A DNA stretch of 64,000 nucleotides from JAJXXT01 sp963764465 (GTDB lineage: Bacteria; Pseudomonadota; Alphaproteobacteria; Acetobacterales; Acetobacteraceae): NCBI GenBank assembly GCA_963764465.1, contig CAVXSO010000006.1, positions 1,178,001 to 1,242,000 of the forward strand, in the 5' to 3' direction. Positions 1 to 7,405 of the stretch are shown piece by piece. The notes below the pieces were generated by a model. The model was given only the letters and a program-made list of their open reading frames with translations, was not told the DNA's origin and did no database searches. Made by a program: the position numbers and the translations under genes. Position 1 is the first letter of the stretch. Every line of letters begins with the position of its first letter.

Positions 1-651
1 GTGCTGCTGTCCTTCCGCCTCAATGACAGCCGGCCGATGCCGGGCGCCGGCGGCGCGCCGGTGTGGGACAAGGTGGGCATGGCGTTCGAGGGATGGAACG
101 ATGCGCGATTTCGCCAGCGCGGGTTCCGCGCGGTGCCGGGCGCGGTGGTGCGGCGTTCCGCCTATATCGCGCCGGGCGTCGTGCTGATGCCGAGTTTTGT
201 CAATGTGGGCGCGTATGTCGGCGCGAACACGATGATCGATACCTGGTCCACCGTGGGATCCTGCGCGCAGGTGGGGGCGAACTGCCATATCTCCGGCGGC
301 GTGGGGATCGGCGGCGTGCTGGAGCCGCTGCAGGCGGCGCCGGTGATCATCGAGGATGATTGCTTCATCGGCGCACGCTCCGAGGTGGCGGAAGGCGTGG
401 TGGTGGAAAAGGGCGCGGTGCTGTCCATGGGCGTGTTCCTCGGCGCCTCCACGCGCATCATCGACCGTGCCACGGGCGAAACGTTCTACGGGCGCGTGCC
501 GGCGTATTCCGTGGTGGTGCCGGGCGCGCTGCCGGGCAGGAAGCTGGCGGACGGGTCCGAGGGGCCGTCGCTGGCCTGCGCGGTGATCGTGAAGCGGGTG
601 GATGCGCGGACGCGGGCGAAGACCTCGATCAACGAGCTGCTGCGGTCTTGA
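1..651 (+). CDS. dapD: DapD, tetrahydrodipicolinate N-succinyltransferase (5' end cut by window edge)
   Basis: Catalyses succinylation of tetrahydrodipicolinate in the succinylase branch of lysine and diaminopimelate synthesis, in the cytoplasm. The 216 visible residues are mainly a left-handed beta-helix of hexapeptide repeats (VNVGAYVGANTMID, CQV-like turns, then IIEDDCFIGARSEV), typical of trimeric acyltransferases. The C-terminal SINELLRS matches the family ending. Family members are about 275-285 residues, so some 60 N-terminal residues lie upstream of the window; the GTG at base 1 is probably an internal codon. dapE follows after 2 bases, so the two genes form one transcript. Assignment is secure; only the start is missing. 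Confidence 0.93.
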   Translation: MLLSFRLNDSRPMPGAGGAPVWDKVGMAFEGWNDARFRQRGFRAVPGAVVRRSAYIAPGVVLMPSFVNVGAYVGANTMIDTWSTVGSCAQVGANCHISGGVGIGGVLEPLQAAPVIIEDDCFIGARSEVAEGVVVEKGAVLSMGVFLGASTRIIDRATGETFYGRVPAYSVVVPGALPGRKLADGSEGPSLACAVIVKRVDARTRAKTSINELLRS

Positions 652-653
652 GC

Positions 654-1775
654 ATGGCGGCGGCGGACCCCTTGCCGCTGGCGCAGGCGCTGATCCGCGC
701 GCGGTCGGTGACGCCCGCGGATGGCGGGGCGCAGGCGGTGCTGGCCTCGGCGCTGGAGCGGCTGGGGTTCGCGGTGCACCGGCTGCGGTTCGGGGCGATC
801 GAGAATCTCTATGCGCGGATTGGGGATTCCGGGCCGCACCTGTGCTTCGCGGGGCATACCGACGTGGTACCGGCGGGGGATGGGTGGAGCGCGGACCCGT
901 TCGGGGCGGAGGTGCGCGACGGCGTGCTGTACGGGCGGGGCGCGTGCGACATGAAGGGGGCGATCGCCGCCTTCGTGGCCGCCGCCGAGATGCATCTGGC
1001 GCAAGGCGGGAAGCGCGGCTCGATCTCCCTGCTCATCACCGGGGACGAGGAAGGCGATGCCGTGGACGGCACCGTGAAGGTGCTGGCGTGGATGCGCGAG
1101 CGTAACGAGGTGCCGGATTTCTGCCTCGTCGGCGAGCCGACGAACCCCAGCACGCTCGGCGAGGTGATCAAGATCGGGCGGCGCGGCTCGCTCAACGCGC
1201 GGATCACGGTGCATGGCACGCAGGGGCATACCGCGTATCCATCCCGGGCGGACAATCCCTGCCACCGGCTGGTGGCGGCGCTGGCGGAGCTGACGGCGAA
1301 GCCGATCGATGCGGGAAGCGAACATTTCGAGCCGACGACGCTCGCGATTTCCAGCATCGACGTGGGCAATCCGGCGAGCAACGTGATCCCGGCCTCGGCG
1401 ACGGCGAGGCTCAATATCCGGTTCAACGACCTGCACTCCGGCACCTCGCTGGAGGGTTGGCTGCGCGAGGTTCTGGCGCGGCATGCGCCGCGGCATGAGC
1501 TGGTGGTTTCGGTTTCCGGCGAGAGTTTCCTGACCGCGCCGGGTGCGGCGGTGGAGAAGCTTTCGCGGGCGATCGCGGCGGCGACGGGGGTGCGGCCGAG
1601 GCTGGACACGGGCGGCGGCACGTCCGACGCGCGGTTCATCACGCGGCTTTGCCCCGTCGCCGAGTTCGGGCTGGTGGGGCAGACGATGCACAAGGCCGAC
1701 GAGTGCGTGCCGGTGGCGGAGCTGCGGGCCCTGTCCGCCGCCTATGGCGCGGTGATCGGAGCGTTCCTCGGATGA
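654..1775 (+). CDS. dapE: DapE, succinyl-diaminopimelate desuccinylase
   Basis: Zinc-dependent M20 hydrolase releasing LL-diaminopimelate from N-succinyl-LL-diaminopimelate, the step after DapD and DapC. The 373 residues match family size. Metal-site motifs are visible: FAGHTDVVPAGDGW near residue 65, YGRGACDMKG near 95 and ITGDEEGDA near 125, with a dimerisation domain in the middle and GGTSDARF near residue 320. The ATG at 654 lies 2 bases after the dapD stop and gives a normal N-terminus (LAQALIRARSVTP). An in-frame open region extends upstream inside dapD and is not used. The stop overlaps the next gene's ATG (ATGATG), indicating translational coupling. Confidence 0.95.
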   Translation: MAAADPLPLAQALIRARSVTPADGGAQAVLASALERLGFAVHRLRFGAIENLYARIGDSGPHLCFAGHTDVVPAGDGWSADPFGAEVRDGVLYGRGACDMKGAIAAFVAAAEMHLAQGGKRGSISLLITGDEEGDAVDGTVKVLAWMRERNEVPDFCLVGEPTNPSTLGEVIKIGRRGSLNARITVHGTQGHTAYPSRADNPCHRLVAALAELTAKPIDAGSEHFEPTTLAISSIDVGNPASNVIPASATARLNIRFNDLHSGTSLEGWLREVLARHAPRHELVVSVSGESFLTAPGAAVEKLSRAIAAATGVRPRLDTGGGTSDARFITRLCPVAEFGLVGQTMHKADECVPVAELRALSAAYGAVIGAFLG

Positions 1776-2347
1776 TGCCGCAACCCGGCATGGCGCCACG
1801 CCGGCGCTTCGGGATCGCGGGCGGGATGCTGCGGCTGGCGCTGTTCCGCGCCGAGGGGATGGCGGGATTCCCCGACAGCACGCAGGGTTTCCTCAACAGC
1901 TTCGCGCCGATGGTGGCGTTGACGCTGGTGGGCGCGTTCCTGGTGGCGATGGGCGGCGAGCTGGGGCTGGCGCTGGAATCGCTGAGCAGCACCATCGTCG
2001 CGATGCTGGCGCAGCCGGTGATTTCGCATTGGCTGGCCAGGCGCTGGGGGCGCGAGGCGCCGTGGCTGCGCTACGCGACGGCGGTCAACTGGTGCCAATG
2101 GGCGCCGATGCTGGCGATCTTCGTGCTGATGCCGCTGGTGCAGATCGCGATCGGGTTCGGGTTCACGCCGGAAGTGGCGGCGGTGCTGCTGATCGTGGTG
2201 CTGCTGGCCTATGCGATGGCGTTGTCGTGGTTCCTGGCGCGCGTGGGGCTCGGTGTTTCGCGATGGCGGGCGGCGTTGCTGGTTGTTGTCGTGCACGCGG
2301 TGATCGCGGTCATCGTCGAAGGGCCGCTGCTGCTTGGCGGGGGCTGA
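1772..2347 (+). CDS. Uncharacterised multi-spanning membrane protein
   Basis: Not assigned to a named family. The product is 191 residues with a short basic N-terminus (APRRRFGIAGG), then about four hydrophobic segments, around residues 45-65, 105-125, 130-150 and 165-185 (for example VVALTLVGAFLVAMGGEL-like and VLLIVVLLAYAMALSWFL). It is probably an inner-membrane protein. The start overlaps the dapE stop; ATGs at 1772 and 1775 are both possible. Conserved-looking residues such as PDSTQGFLNSFAP and the codon use match neighbouring genes, so it is probably real. A functional link to lysine synthesis would be only by position. Confidence 0.7.
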   Translation: MMPQPGMAPRRRFGIAGGMLRLALFRAEGMAGFPDSTQGFLNSFAPMVALTLVGAFLVAMGGELGLALESLSSTIVAMLAQPVISHWLARRWGREAPWLRYATAVNWCQWAPMLAIFVLMPLVQIAIGFGFTPEVAAVLLIVVLLAYAMALSWFLARVGLGVSRWRAALLVVVVHAVIAVIVEGPLLLGGG

Positions 2348-2440
2348 CGCGGGAGCCCGATAGCGCGGAGGCGGCGAGGTGCGCGGTTGCGCGGCTGGCG
2401 GCCGTGCGGCCGGCATAGGCGCCGGGCTGGAGGCGCGACG

Positions 2441-3193
2441 CTAGCTGGCGAACGGATCGGTTGGGTAACGGACGGCCATGAGGGTGAGGCCCTCGGGCGG
2501 GGCGGTGGGGCCGGCCTGCTTGCGGTCGCGGGCGGCGAGGATGTCGGCGATGCGGGATTCCGGCCACCGCCCCTGCCCTACCAGCGCCAGCGTGCCGACC
2601 ATGTTGCGGACCTGGTGGTGGAGGAAGGAGCGGGCGGCGACGGCGACGACGATGCGCTCGCCGTCGCGCGCGACGTCCAGCCGGTCCAGCGTGCGCAGCG
2701 GGGATTTCGCCTGGCAGGAGGCGGCGCGGAAGCTGGTGAAGTCGTGCTTGCCGAGGAGGGATTGGGCGGCGCGGTGCATGGCCGCGGCGTCCAGCGGGCG
2801 CTCGACGTGCCAGGCGCGGCCGGCGAGGAGTGCCGGCGGGGCGCGGCGGTTGAGGATGACGTAGCGGTATTCGCGGCCGATGGCGGAGAGGCGGGCGTTC
2901 CAGCCCGGCGGGGCGATGGCGGCGCGGGTGACGGCGACGCGGTTCGGGCGGAGGTGGAAGTTGAGTGCCGCCAGCAGGCGTTCCGGCGCGATGTCGCGCT
3001 CGAGGTCGAGGCCGACGACCTGGGCGCGGGCGTGGACGCCGGCATCGGTGCGGCCGGCGGCCTGGGTGGTGGCGGGACCGAGGCGATTGGCCGCTTCCTC
3101 CAGCACCTGCTGGATGGAAAGGCCGCTGGTCTGGAACTGCCAGCCGACGAAGCCGGCGCCGTCGTATTCGATTTCGAGTGCGTAACGGGTCAC
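2441..3193 (-). CDS. truA: TruA, tRNA pseudouridine(38-40) synthase
   Basis: Converts uridines 38-40 of the tRNA anticodon stem-loop to pseudouridine. The 250 residues match the family. Visible landmarks are EYDGAGFVGWQ at the N-terminus, the catalytic aspartate in AAGRTDAGVHA (about residue 51), FSLHHQVRNM-like ARSFLHHQVRNMVG near residue 190, and APPEGLTLMAV at the C-terminus. The GTG start at 3193 shares GTGA with the fmt stop, so it is the last gene of a def-fmt-truA operon. It converges with the membrane-protein gene ending at 2347. Confidence 0.95.
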   Translation of the reverse strand: MTRYALEIEYDGAGFVGWQFQTSGLSIQQVLEEAANRLGPATTQAAGRTDAGVHARAQVVGLDLERDIAPERLLAALNFHLRPNRVAVTRAAIAPPGWNARLSAIGREYRYVILNRRAPPALLAGRAWHVERPLDAAAMHRAAQSLLGKHDFTSFRAASCQAKSPLRTLDRLDVARDGERIVVAVAARSFLHHQVRNMVGTLALVGQGRWPESRIADILAARDRKQAGPTAPPEGLTLMAVRYPTDPFAS

Positions 3194-4179
3194 GTGCCGA
3201 GGATTGTATCGGGAGGGATCGGGTGGCCGCGGAGGAAGGATGCGGCGTCCATCGCCCTGCCGCCCTGGGCCTGGACGCGAAGGAGGCGCAGGGCCCCCCC
3301 GTGGCCGGGATCGGCGTTGCAGGCGACGGTGAGGGCGTTGTCGAGGATGCTGCCCGGCGCGGCGGTGGGCGCGGCGGCGGGTGCGGCGGCGGGTGCGGCG
3401 GTGGGCGCGGGCTCGGCCTCGAGGATTTTCAGCACGGCACCGGCGAGCGTGGTGAAGGTGCCGGGCCAGGGGGTGAAGGCGCGGATGCGGCGGTCGAGCG
3501 CGGCGGCGTCCTGCGTCCAGTCCAGGCGGCCATCCTCGCGGGAGAGTTTGGCGGCGTAGGTGACACCCTGTTGCGGTTGTGGCGTGGGCGGCGGGTTTTC
3601 GGCGAGCGCGCGCAGGACGAGGCGGGCACCGATTTCGGCGAGGCGGTCGTGCAGGGTCGCGGCGGTGTCGCGCCTGCCGATGGGCGTCGCTTCGCGGAGG
3701 AGCATCGCACCGGTGTCGAGCCCCGCGTCCATCTGCATCACGGTGATGCCGGTCTCGGCGTCGCCGGCGAGGATGGCGGCCTGGATGGGGGCGGCGCCGC
3801 GCCAGCGGGGCAGCAGGCTCGCGTGGATGTTCAGGCACCCGCGGCGCGGGGCGGCGAGGAACGCTGGCGGCAGGATGAGGCCGTAGGCGGCGACCACGGC
3901 GGCATCGAGATCGAGCGCCGCGAAAGCCTCGGCCTCGGCCGGCGGGCGCAGGCGGGCGGGAGTGCGGACCGCGATGCCGAGTTCGTCCGCCGCGACGTGG
4001 ACGGGGCAGCGGTGGAGCAGCCTGCCGCGGCCGGCGGGCTTGGGGGGCTGGGCGTAGACGGCGACGACATCATGCGCGGCGGCGAGGGCGCGCAGGACGG
4101 GGACGGCGAAGTCCGGCGAGCCCATGAAGGCGAGGCGAAGACGCCCCTTCCCCGCCCCCACGGCTTCGGGCGGCGTCAT
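3190..4179 (-). CDS. fmt: Fmt, methionyl-tRNA formyltransferase
   Basis: Formylates Met-tRNA(fMet) from 10-formyltetrahydrofolate for translation initiation. The 329 residues show the N-terminal hydrolase-type fold (LAFMGSPDFAVPVLRAL), the catalytic signature around CLNIHASLLPRWRGAAPIQ, and the C-terminal OB-like domain starting near FTPWPGTFTT. An Ala/Pro-rich linker (APTAAPAAAPAAAP) sits within the C-terminal domain near residue 255. It is encoded by a GC-rich repeat at about 3361-3416 and is absent from most homologues. The ATG at 4179 overlaps the def stop (TGATG), and the stop overlaps the truA start, so the three genes are coupled. Confidence 0.96.
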   Translation of the reverse strand: MTPPEAVGAGKGRLRLAFMGSPDFAVPVLRALAAAHDVVAVYAQPPKPAGRGRLLHRCPVHVAADELGIAVRTPARLRPPAEAEAFAALDLDAAVVAAYGLILPPAFLAAPRRGCLNIHASLLPRWRGAAPIQAAILAGDAETGITVMQMDAGLDTGAMLLREATPIGRRDTAATLHDRLAEIGARLVLRALAENPPPTPQPQQGVTYAAKLSREDGRLDWTQDAAALDRRIRAFTPWPGTFTTLAGAVLKILEAEPAPTAAPAAAPAAAPTAAPGSILDNALTVACNADPGHGGALRLLRVQAQGGRAMDAASFLRGHPIPPDTILGT

Positions 4180-4754
4180 CAGTCGCCTTTTTCCTTCTGG
4201 CGGATGTCCTTGGCGAGGCGGCGCAGGATCATGTTGCGCTTGAGCGCCGAGAGGTGGTCCACGAAGAGGATGCCGTTGAGATGGTCGAGTTCGTGCTGCA
4301 GGCAGGCGCCGAGCAGGCCCTCGGCGTTCACCTCGCGGCGGGCGCCGGTCTCGTCCTCGTAACGGATGACGACACGGGCGGGGCGCTCGACCTCCGCGTA
4401 CTGGCCGGGGAGCGAGAGGCAACCCTCCTCGCGGATGGCGGTCTCCTTGCTGGCGGCGAAGATCTCCGGGTTGATCAGCACCATCGGGCTGGGCTTGTCG
4501 TCCGGCATCAGGTCCACGACGAAGAGGCGCAGGAGCGAGCCGACCTGGGGTGCCGCGAGGCCGATGCCGGGAGCGGCGTACATGGTGGCGAACATGCGTG
4601 GAATGAGGGCGCGCACGGTATCCGTGTCCCGCGCCGCGACCGGGCGGGCGCGCGTCTTGAGCGTCCTGTGGGGCGCGATCAGGATCGGCAGCTTCTCGGC
4701 TGGCGATTTGCGGCCCTCGGGCGCATGGGGTGGCTTGGGCGCGGGTGCATCCAT
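4179..4754 (-). CDS. def: Def, peptide deformylase
   Basis: Metalloenzyme removing the formyl group from nascent proteins, the counterpart of Fmt encoded next to it. All three signature motifs are present: PGIGLAAPQVG, EEGCLSLPG (metal Cys) and LLGACLQHELDHLNG (two metal His and catalytic Glu). An ATG at 4754 gives 191 residues with a Pro/Lys-rich N-terminal extension of about 20 residues before LPILIAPHRTLK. The reading frame stays open further upstream to 4829 but that part is arginine-rich and unlike the family, so the 4754 start was chosen. It is the first gene of the def-fmt-truA operon and is divergent from the hsp20 gene. Confidence 0.94.
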   Translation of the reverse strand: MDAPAPKPPHAPEGRKSPAEKLPILIAPHRTLKTRARPVAARDTDTVRALIPRMFATMYAAPGIGLAAPQVGSLLRLFVVDLMPDDKPSPMVLINPEIFAASKETAIREEGCLSLPGQYAEVERPARVVIRYEDETGARREVNAEGLLGACLQHELDHLNGILFVDHLSALKRNMILRRLAKDIRQKEKGD

Positions 4755-4897
4755 CGGCGGGGGATTAGCGCCCTGGGGGGGCCTCTTGCAACGCGGGCGG
4801 GCGGCGCGGGGTACCCCCTTGCAACGCAAGGCTCTTCCGCCAATGTAACTCGCACCGGGTTGCCCGCACGGGGGCCCGGGCCAACGCCCCGCTCATT

Positions 4898-4910
4898 CGA
4901 GGAGGCCTCG
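4898..4910 (+). promoter_or_regulatory. Hairpin that could hide the hsp20 ribosome binding site (possible RNA thermometer)
   Basis: CGAGG (4898-4902) and CCTCG (4906-4910) are perfectly complementary around AGG. The GAGGAGG Shine-Dalgarno sequence is therefore inside the hairpin, one base before the TTG start. Rhizobial hsp20 genes often carry ROSE-type thermometers that mask the ribosome binding site; this one is shorter and could only be a minimal or different device. Function is inferred from structure and gene identity only. Confidence 0.35.
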
Positions 4911-4911
4911 C

Positions 4912-5376
4912 TTGTCCACCCGTGTTTTTGCTTCCCCGCTGTTCCTGGGCTTCGACCATCTCGAGCAGATGCTCGAGCGGGCGAGCAAGAACGCGTCGGA
5001 CGGGTATCCGCCGTACAACATCGAGCAGATCGGCAGCGCCGGCCTGCGCATCACGCTGGCCGTCGCCGGTTTCACGATGGAGGAGCTGCAGATCACGCAG
5101 GAGGACAACCAGCTCGTCATTCGCGGACGCCAGGCGGATGACAGCCAGGGACGCGTCTTCCTCCACCGCGGCATCGCGGCGCGCCAGTTCCAGCGTGCGT
5201 TCGTGATGGCCGAGGGGATCGAGGTGCGCGGGGCCTGGCTGGATAACGGGCTGCTGCATATCGACCTGGCCCGGCCGCAGCCCCAGGCACGGGTGAAGAC
5301 GATCAACATCTCCACCCCGCAGCGCCCGGAGGCGGCGTCGCCGCCGATGATTCGCGACGGTAACGACGAGAGCTGA
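4912..5376 (+). CDS. Hsp20-family small heat-shock protein
   Basis: ATP-independent chaperone that holds unfolding proteins, cytoplasmic. The 154 residues carry an alpha-crystallin domain at about 35-130: YPPYNIEQ, ITLAVAGF, LVIRGRQ, FLHRGIAARQFQRAF and NGLLHIDLARP, as in IbpA-type alphaproteobacterial Hsp20. The N-terminus contains the SPLFLGFDHLEQML motif of this group. The start is TTG at 4912, supported by GAGGAGG just upstream and agreement with the family N-terminus. It is followed by a short tandem-repeat spacer and a DUF1150 gene, an arrangement common in alphaproteobacteria. Heat regulation is likely. Confidence 0.9.
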   Translation: MSTRVFASPLFLGFDHLEQMLERASKNASDGYPPYNIEQIGSAGLRITLAVAGFTMEELQITQEDNQLVIRGRQADDSQGRVFLHRGIAARQFQRAFVMAEGIEVRGAWLDNGLLHIDLARPQPQARVKTINISTPQRPEAASPPMIRDGNDES

Positions 5377-5450
5377 GGTTCGCGAGAGCGGGGCTTCGGG
5401 AGAGCCGAGCTTCGGGAGAGCTGACCTTCGGGAGAGCTGGGGTTCGGGCA
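5377..5450 (+). repeat. Five 16-bp tandem repeats between hsp20 and the DUF1150 gene
   Basis: The core TTCGGGAGAGC (first unit TTCGCGAGAGC) recurs with exact 16-base spacing at 5379, 5395, 5411, 5427 and 5443 (the last incomplete). The block fills the spacer between the two genes and lies just before the AAAGGAGG ribosome binding site at about 5463. It could be a slippage-prone minisatellite, or single-stranded regulatory RNA. No function is known. Confidence 0.6.
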
Positions 5451-5475
5451 GGCGTTTTCTGGAAAGGAGGGTCAG

Positions 5476-5763
5476 ATGACCTCCAACGACGACAGGTTCG
5501 ACGAGACTGAGAGCGACGAGATGGAGAACGACGAGACCGGCGGGACGGGGATGGAGCAGTTCGACCTGCGGCATCTTTCGCCGGAGCAGCTCGGGCGACT
5601 GGGCGTGTCGCAGATCGCGTACGTGAAGCCGGTGGTCGTCAATGGCGCGGCGGCGTTCGCGATCCATGCCGCGGATGGCACGCCGATGGCGATCGCGCCG
5701 GACCAGGCGCTGGCGTTCGCTGCGATCGTGCAGCACGAGATGGTACCGGCATTCGTCCAATAG
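5476..5763 (+). CDS. DUF1150 family protein
   Basis: Small protein of 95 residues whose role is unknown. The N-terminal 30 residues are very acidic (DDRFDETESDEMEND). The rest contains the DUF1150 core: LGVSQIAYVKPVVVNG, then FAIHAADGTPMAI and ALAFAAIVQHEMVPA. Genes of this family commonly sit directly after hsp20 in alphaproteobacteria, as here, suggesting a role in protein quality control or simple co-expression during heat stress. A strong ribosome binding site (AAAGGAGG) precedes the ATG. Confidence 0.85.
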   Translation: MTSNDDRFDETESDEMENDETGGTGMEQFDLRHLSPEQLGRLGVSQIAYVKPVVVNGAAAFAIHAADGTPMAIAPDQALAFAAIVQHEMVPAFVQ

Positions 5764-5784
5764 GCGCGGATTGCGCAGGCGCCG

Positions 5785-6570
5785 TCAGCGGAGGCTGGCG
5801 GCGGCCTGCGGCAGCAGGCGGGCGAGGCGGGCGGCCCATGCGGCCTGGCCCTCCTGGTCCGCGATGAGATCCTGGCGGATTTCGATTTCGAGATAATCGA
5901 GGCCGGCGCGTTCGGCGTGGACGGGCACGCCGTAGTCGGTTTCGTCCGAGACGCTGTATGGCTCGTTCTCGGCGACGGCGAGGCCGCCCTCCGCGCGGAG
6001 GAGACCGGCGAGGATTTTCGAGAGGCGGGGCGCGCGGTTGTAGAGCATCGCGACCTGCATCGGCCGCGCGACACCCTTGAAGACCGGGGTGAAGCTGTGC
6101 ATCGCGACGTAGATCGTGGGCTGGCCGCGCGCCGTGCGCGCCGCGATCTCGGCGGCGATCGCCGCGTGATAGGGCGCGAAGATTTCGACACGGCGGGATT
6201 TGCGCGCCGCCGCCGTGATGTTCCGGTTGCCGGGGACGATGGTGGTTTCCGAGATTTCCGGAATCGATGATGCAACGTCCGGGCGGCGGTTGCAGTCGAT
6301 CACCAGACGCGACCAGGTTTGCAGGATGGCGGTGGCGCCGAGGCTTTCCGCGAGGCGCTCGGTAACGCCCTGGATGCCGATGTCCCAGGCGATGTGGCGC
6401 TCGCGCTCGGCCGCGTCGAGGCCGAGATCGCCGAGGGCGCGCGGGATGCGCCTGCCCGCGTGGTCGGCGGTGAGCAGGAACGGGGATTTGCCCGCGGGCC
6501 CGAGGCGCTGGACGGGGGCGGGTTCGTCGGCGGCAAGGAGCATGGCGGGCCCGGCCTCGTGCGGTGTCAC
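5785..6570 (-). CDS. N-formylglutamate amidohydrolase family protein
   Basis: Predicted zinc hydrolase of the FGase (HutG-like) family. Family members cleave N-formylglutamate to glutamate and formate, but many outside histidine operons have unknown substrates. The 261 residues show LLTADHAGRRIPR, HIAWDIGIQGV, LVIDCNRRP, YVAMHSFTPVF and a C-terminal DYLEIEIRQDLI, all typical of the family. The start used is GTG at 6570; an ATG at 6543 (MLLAADEPAP) is an alternative. There are no hut genes nearby, so the in vivo substrate is uncertain. It converges with the DUF1150 gene. Confidence 0.86.
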   Translation of the reverse strand: MTPHEAGPAMLLAADEPAPVQRLGPAGKSPFLLTADHAGRRIPRALGDLGLDAAERERHIAWDIGIQGVTERLAESLGATAILQTWSRLVIDCNRRPDVASSIPEISETTIVPGNRNITAAARKSRRVEIFAPYHAAIAAEIAARTARGQPTIYVAMHSFTPVFKGVARPMQVAMLYNRAPRLSKILAGLLRAEGGLAVAENEPYSVSDETDYGVPVHAERAGLDYLEIEIRQDLIADQEGQAAWAARLARLLPQAAASLR

Positions 6571-6643
6571 GCTGATGCGCGTGGCCGGGCGCGCCTGATC
6601 GTGACGCGCGCGGCTTTCGTGATGCCTGCGGTTGCGCCGGTTT

Positions 6644-7237
6644 CTACTTGCGTGCGGCGGGATCGATCCAGCCGATATGGCCGTCGCCGCGGCGATAGAC
6701 GACGTTGAGTTCGCCGCTGGAGGAATTGCGGAACATCAGGACCGGCTGGTCCGCGAGGTCCATGCGCATCACCGCCTCCCCCACCGAGAGCAGCGCGATC
6801 TCGGTCGTGGTTTCCGCGATGACGGTGGCGTGCGCGCCGGCGACGAGCGTGCCGACCGCGCCGTCGAGCGGGGCTTCTTCCTCCTGGCGCAGGACGTACT
6901 GGATGCCGGCTTCCTGCGGGCGCTCGCGGCGCGCGATGTCGCGTGCGTGTTCGTTCACGCGGCGGCGGTAGCGGCGCAGGCGCTTGGCGATGTGTTCCGC
7001 CGCATCATCGAAGGCGGCGTTGGCGTCCGCGGCCTCGCCCTCGCCGCGCAGCGTGAGGCCGCGGCCGGCATGAACGTTGATGTCGCAGGTGAAGAAGCTG
7101 CGCGCGCGGCTGAACGTGACCTGGGCTTCCAGGGCGTGATCGAAATATTTACCGGCGATCGTGTCGAGGGAACGGGAAACGCGCTCGCGCAGCGCGTCCG
7201 ACAGATCCACCTGTTTTCCGGAAACCGTGATGTCCAT
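6644..7237 (-). CDS. hpf: Hpf, ribosome hibernation promoting factor (long form)
   Basis: Binds the 30S subunit and promotes inactive 100S dimers in stationary phase. The 197 residues contain the N-terminal S30AE domain (MDITVSGKQVDLSDALRERV to about residue 105). A linker follows, then the C-terminal dimerisation domain (about 140-195, with VGEAVMRMDLADQPVLMFRN and YRRGDGHIGWIDP). This two-domain layout is the long form, which can dimerise ribosomes without RMF. It sits downstream of rpoN, as in many proteobacteria. Confidence 0.95.
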   Translation of the reverse strand: MDITVSGKQVDLSDALRERVSRSLDTIAGKYFDHALEAQVTFSRARSFFTCDINVHAGRGLTLRGEGEAADANAAFDDAAEHIAKRLRRYRRRVNEHARDIARRERPQEAGIQYVLRQEEEAPLDGAVGTLVAGAHATVIAETTTEIALLSVGEAVMRMDLADQPVLMFRNSSSGELNVVYRRGDGHIGWIDPAARK

Positions 7238-7405
7238 TGGGTACCTCGCCCGCGGCCCTGCCGCTCTGGTTCGGGGTCGCCGCCGTTCTGCGTGGCGGCC
7301 TTTCCCCGTGTGTTATTTGGGCAGCTTCGCGCGCCCGTGTCCATTGATTTACCGCAAGGCAAATGGGGCAATGCTGGGGCAGGCGCCGCGCGCGCGGGCG
7401 ACGGG

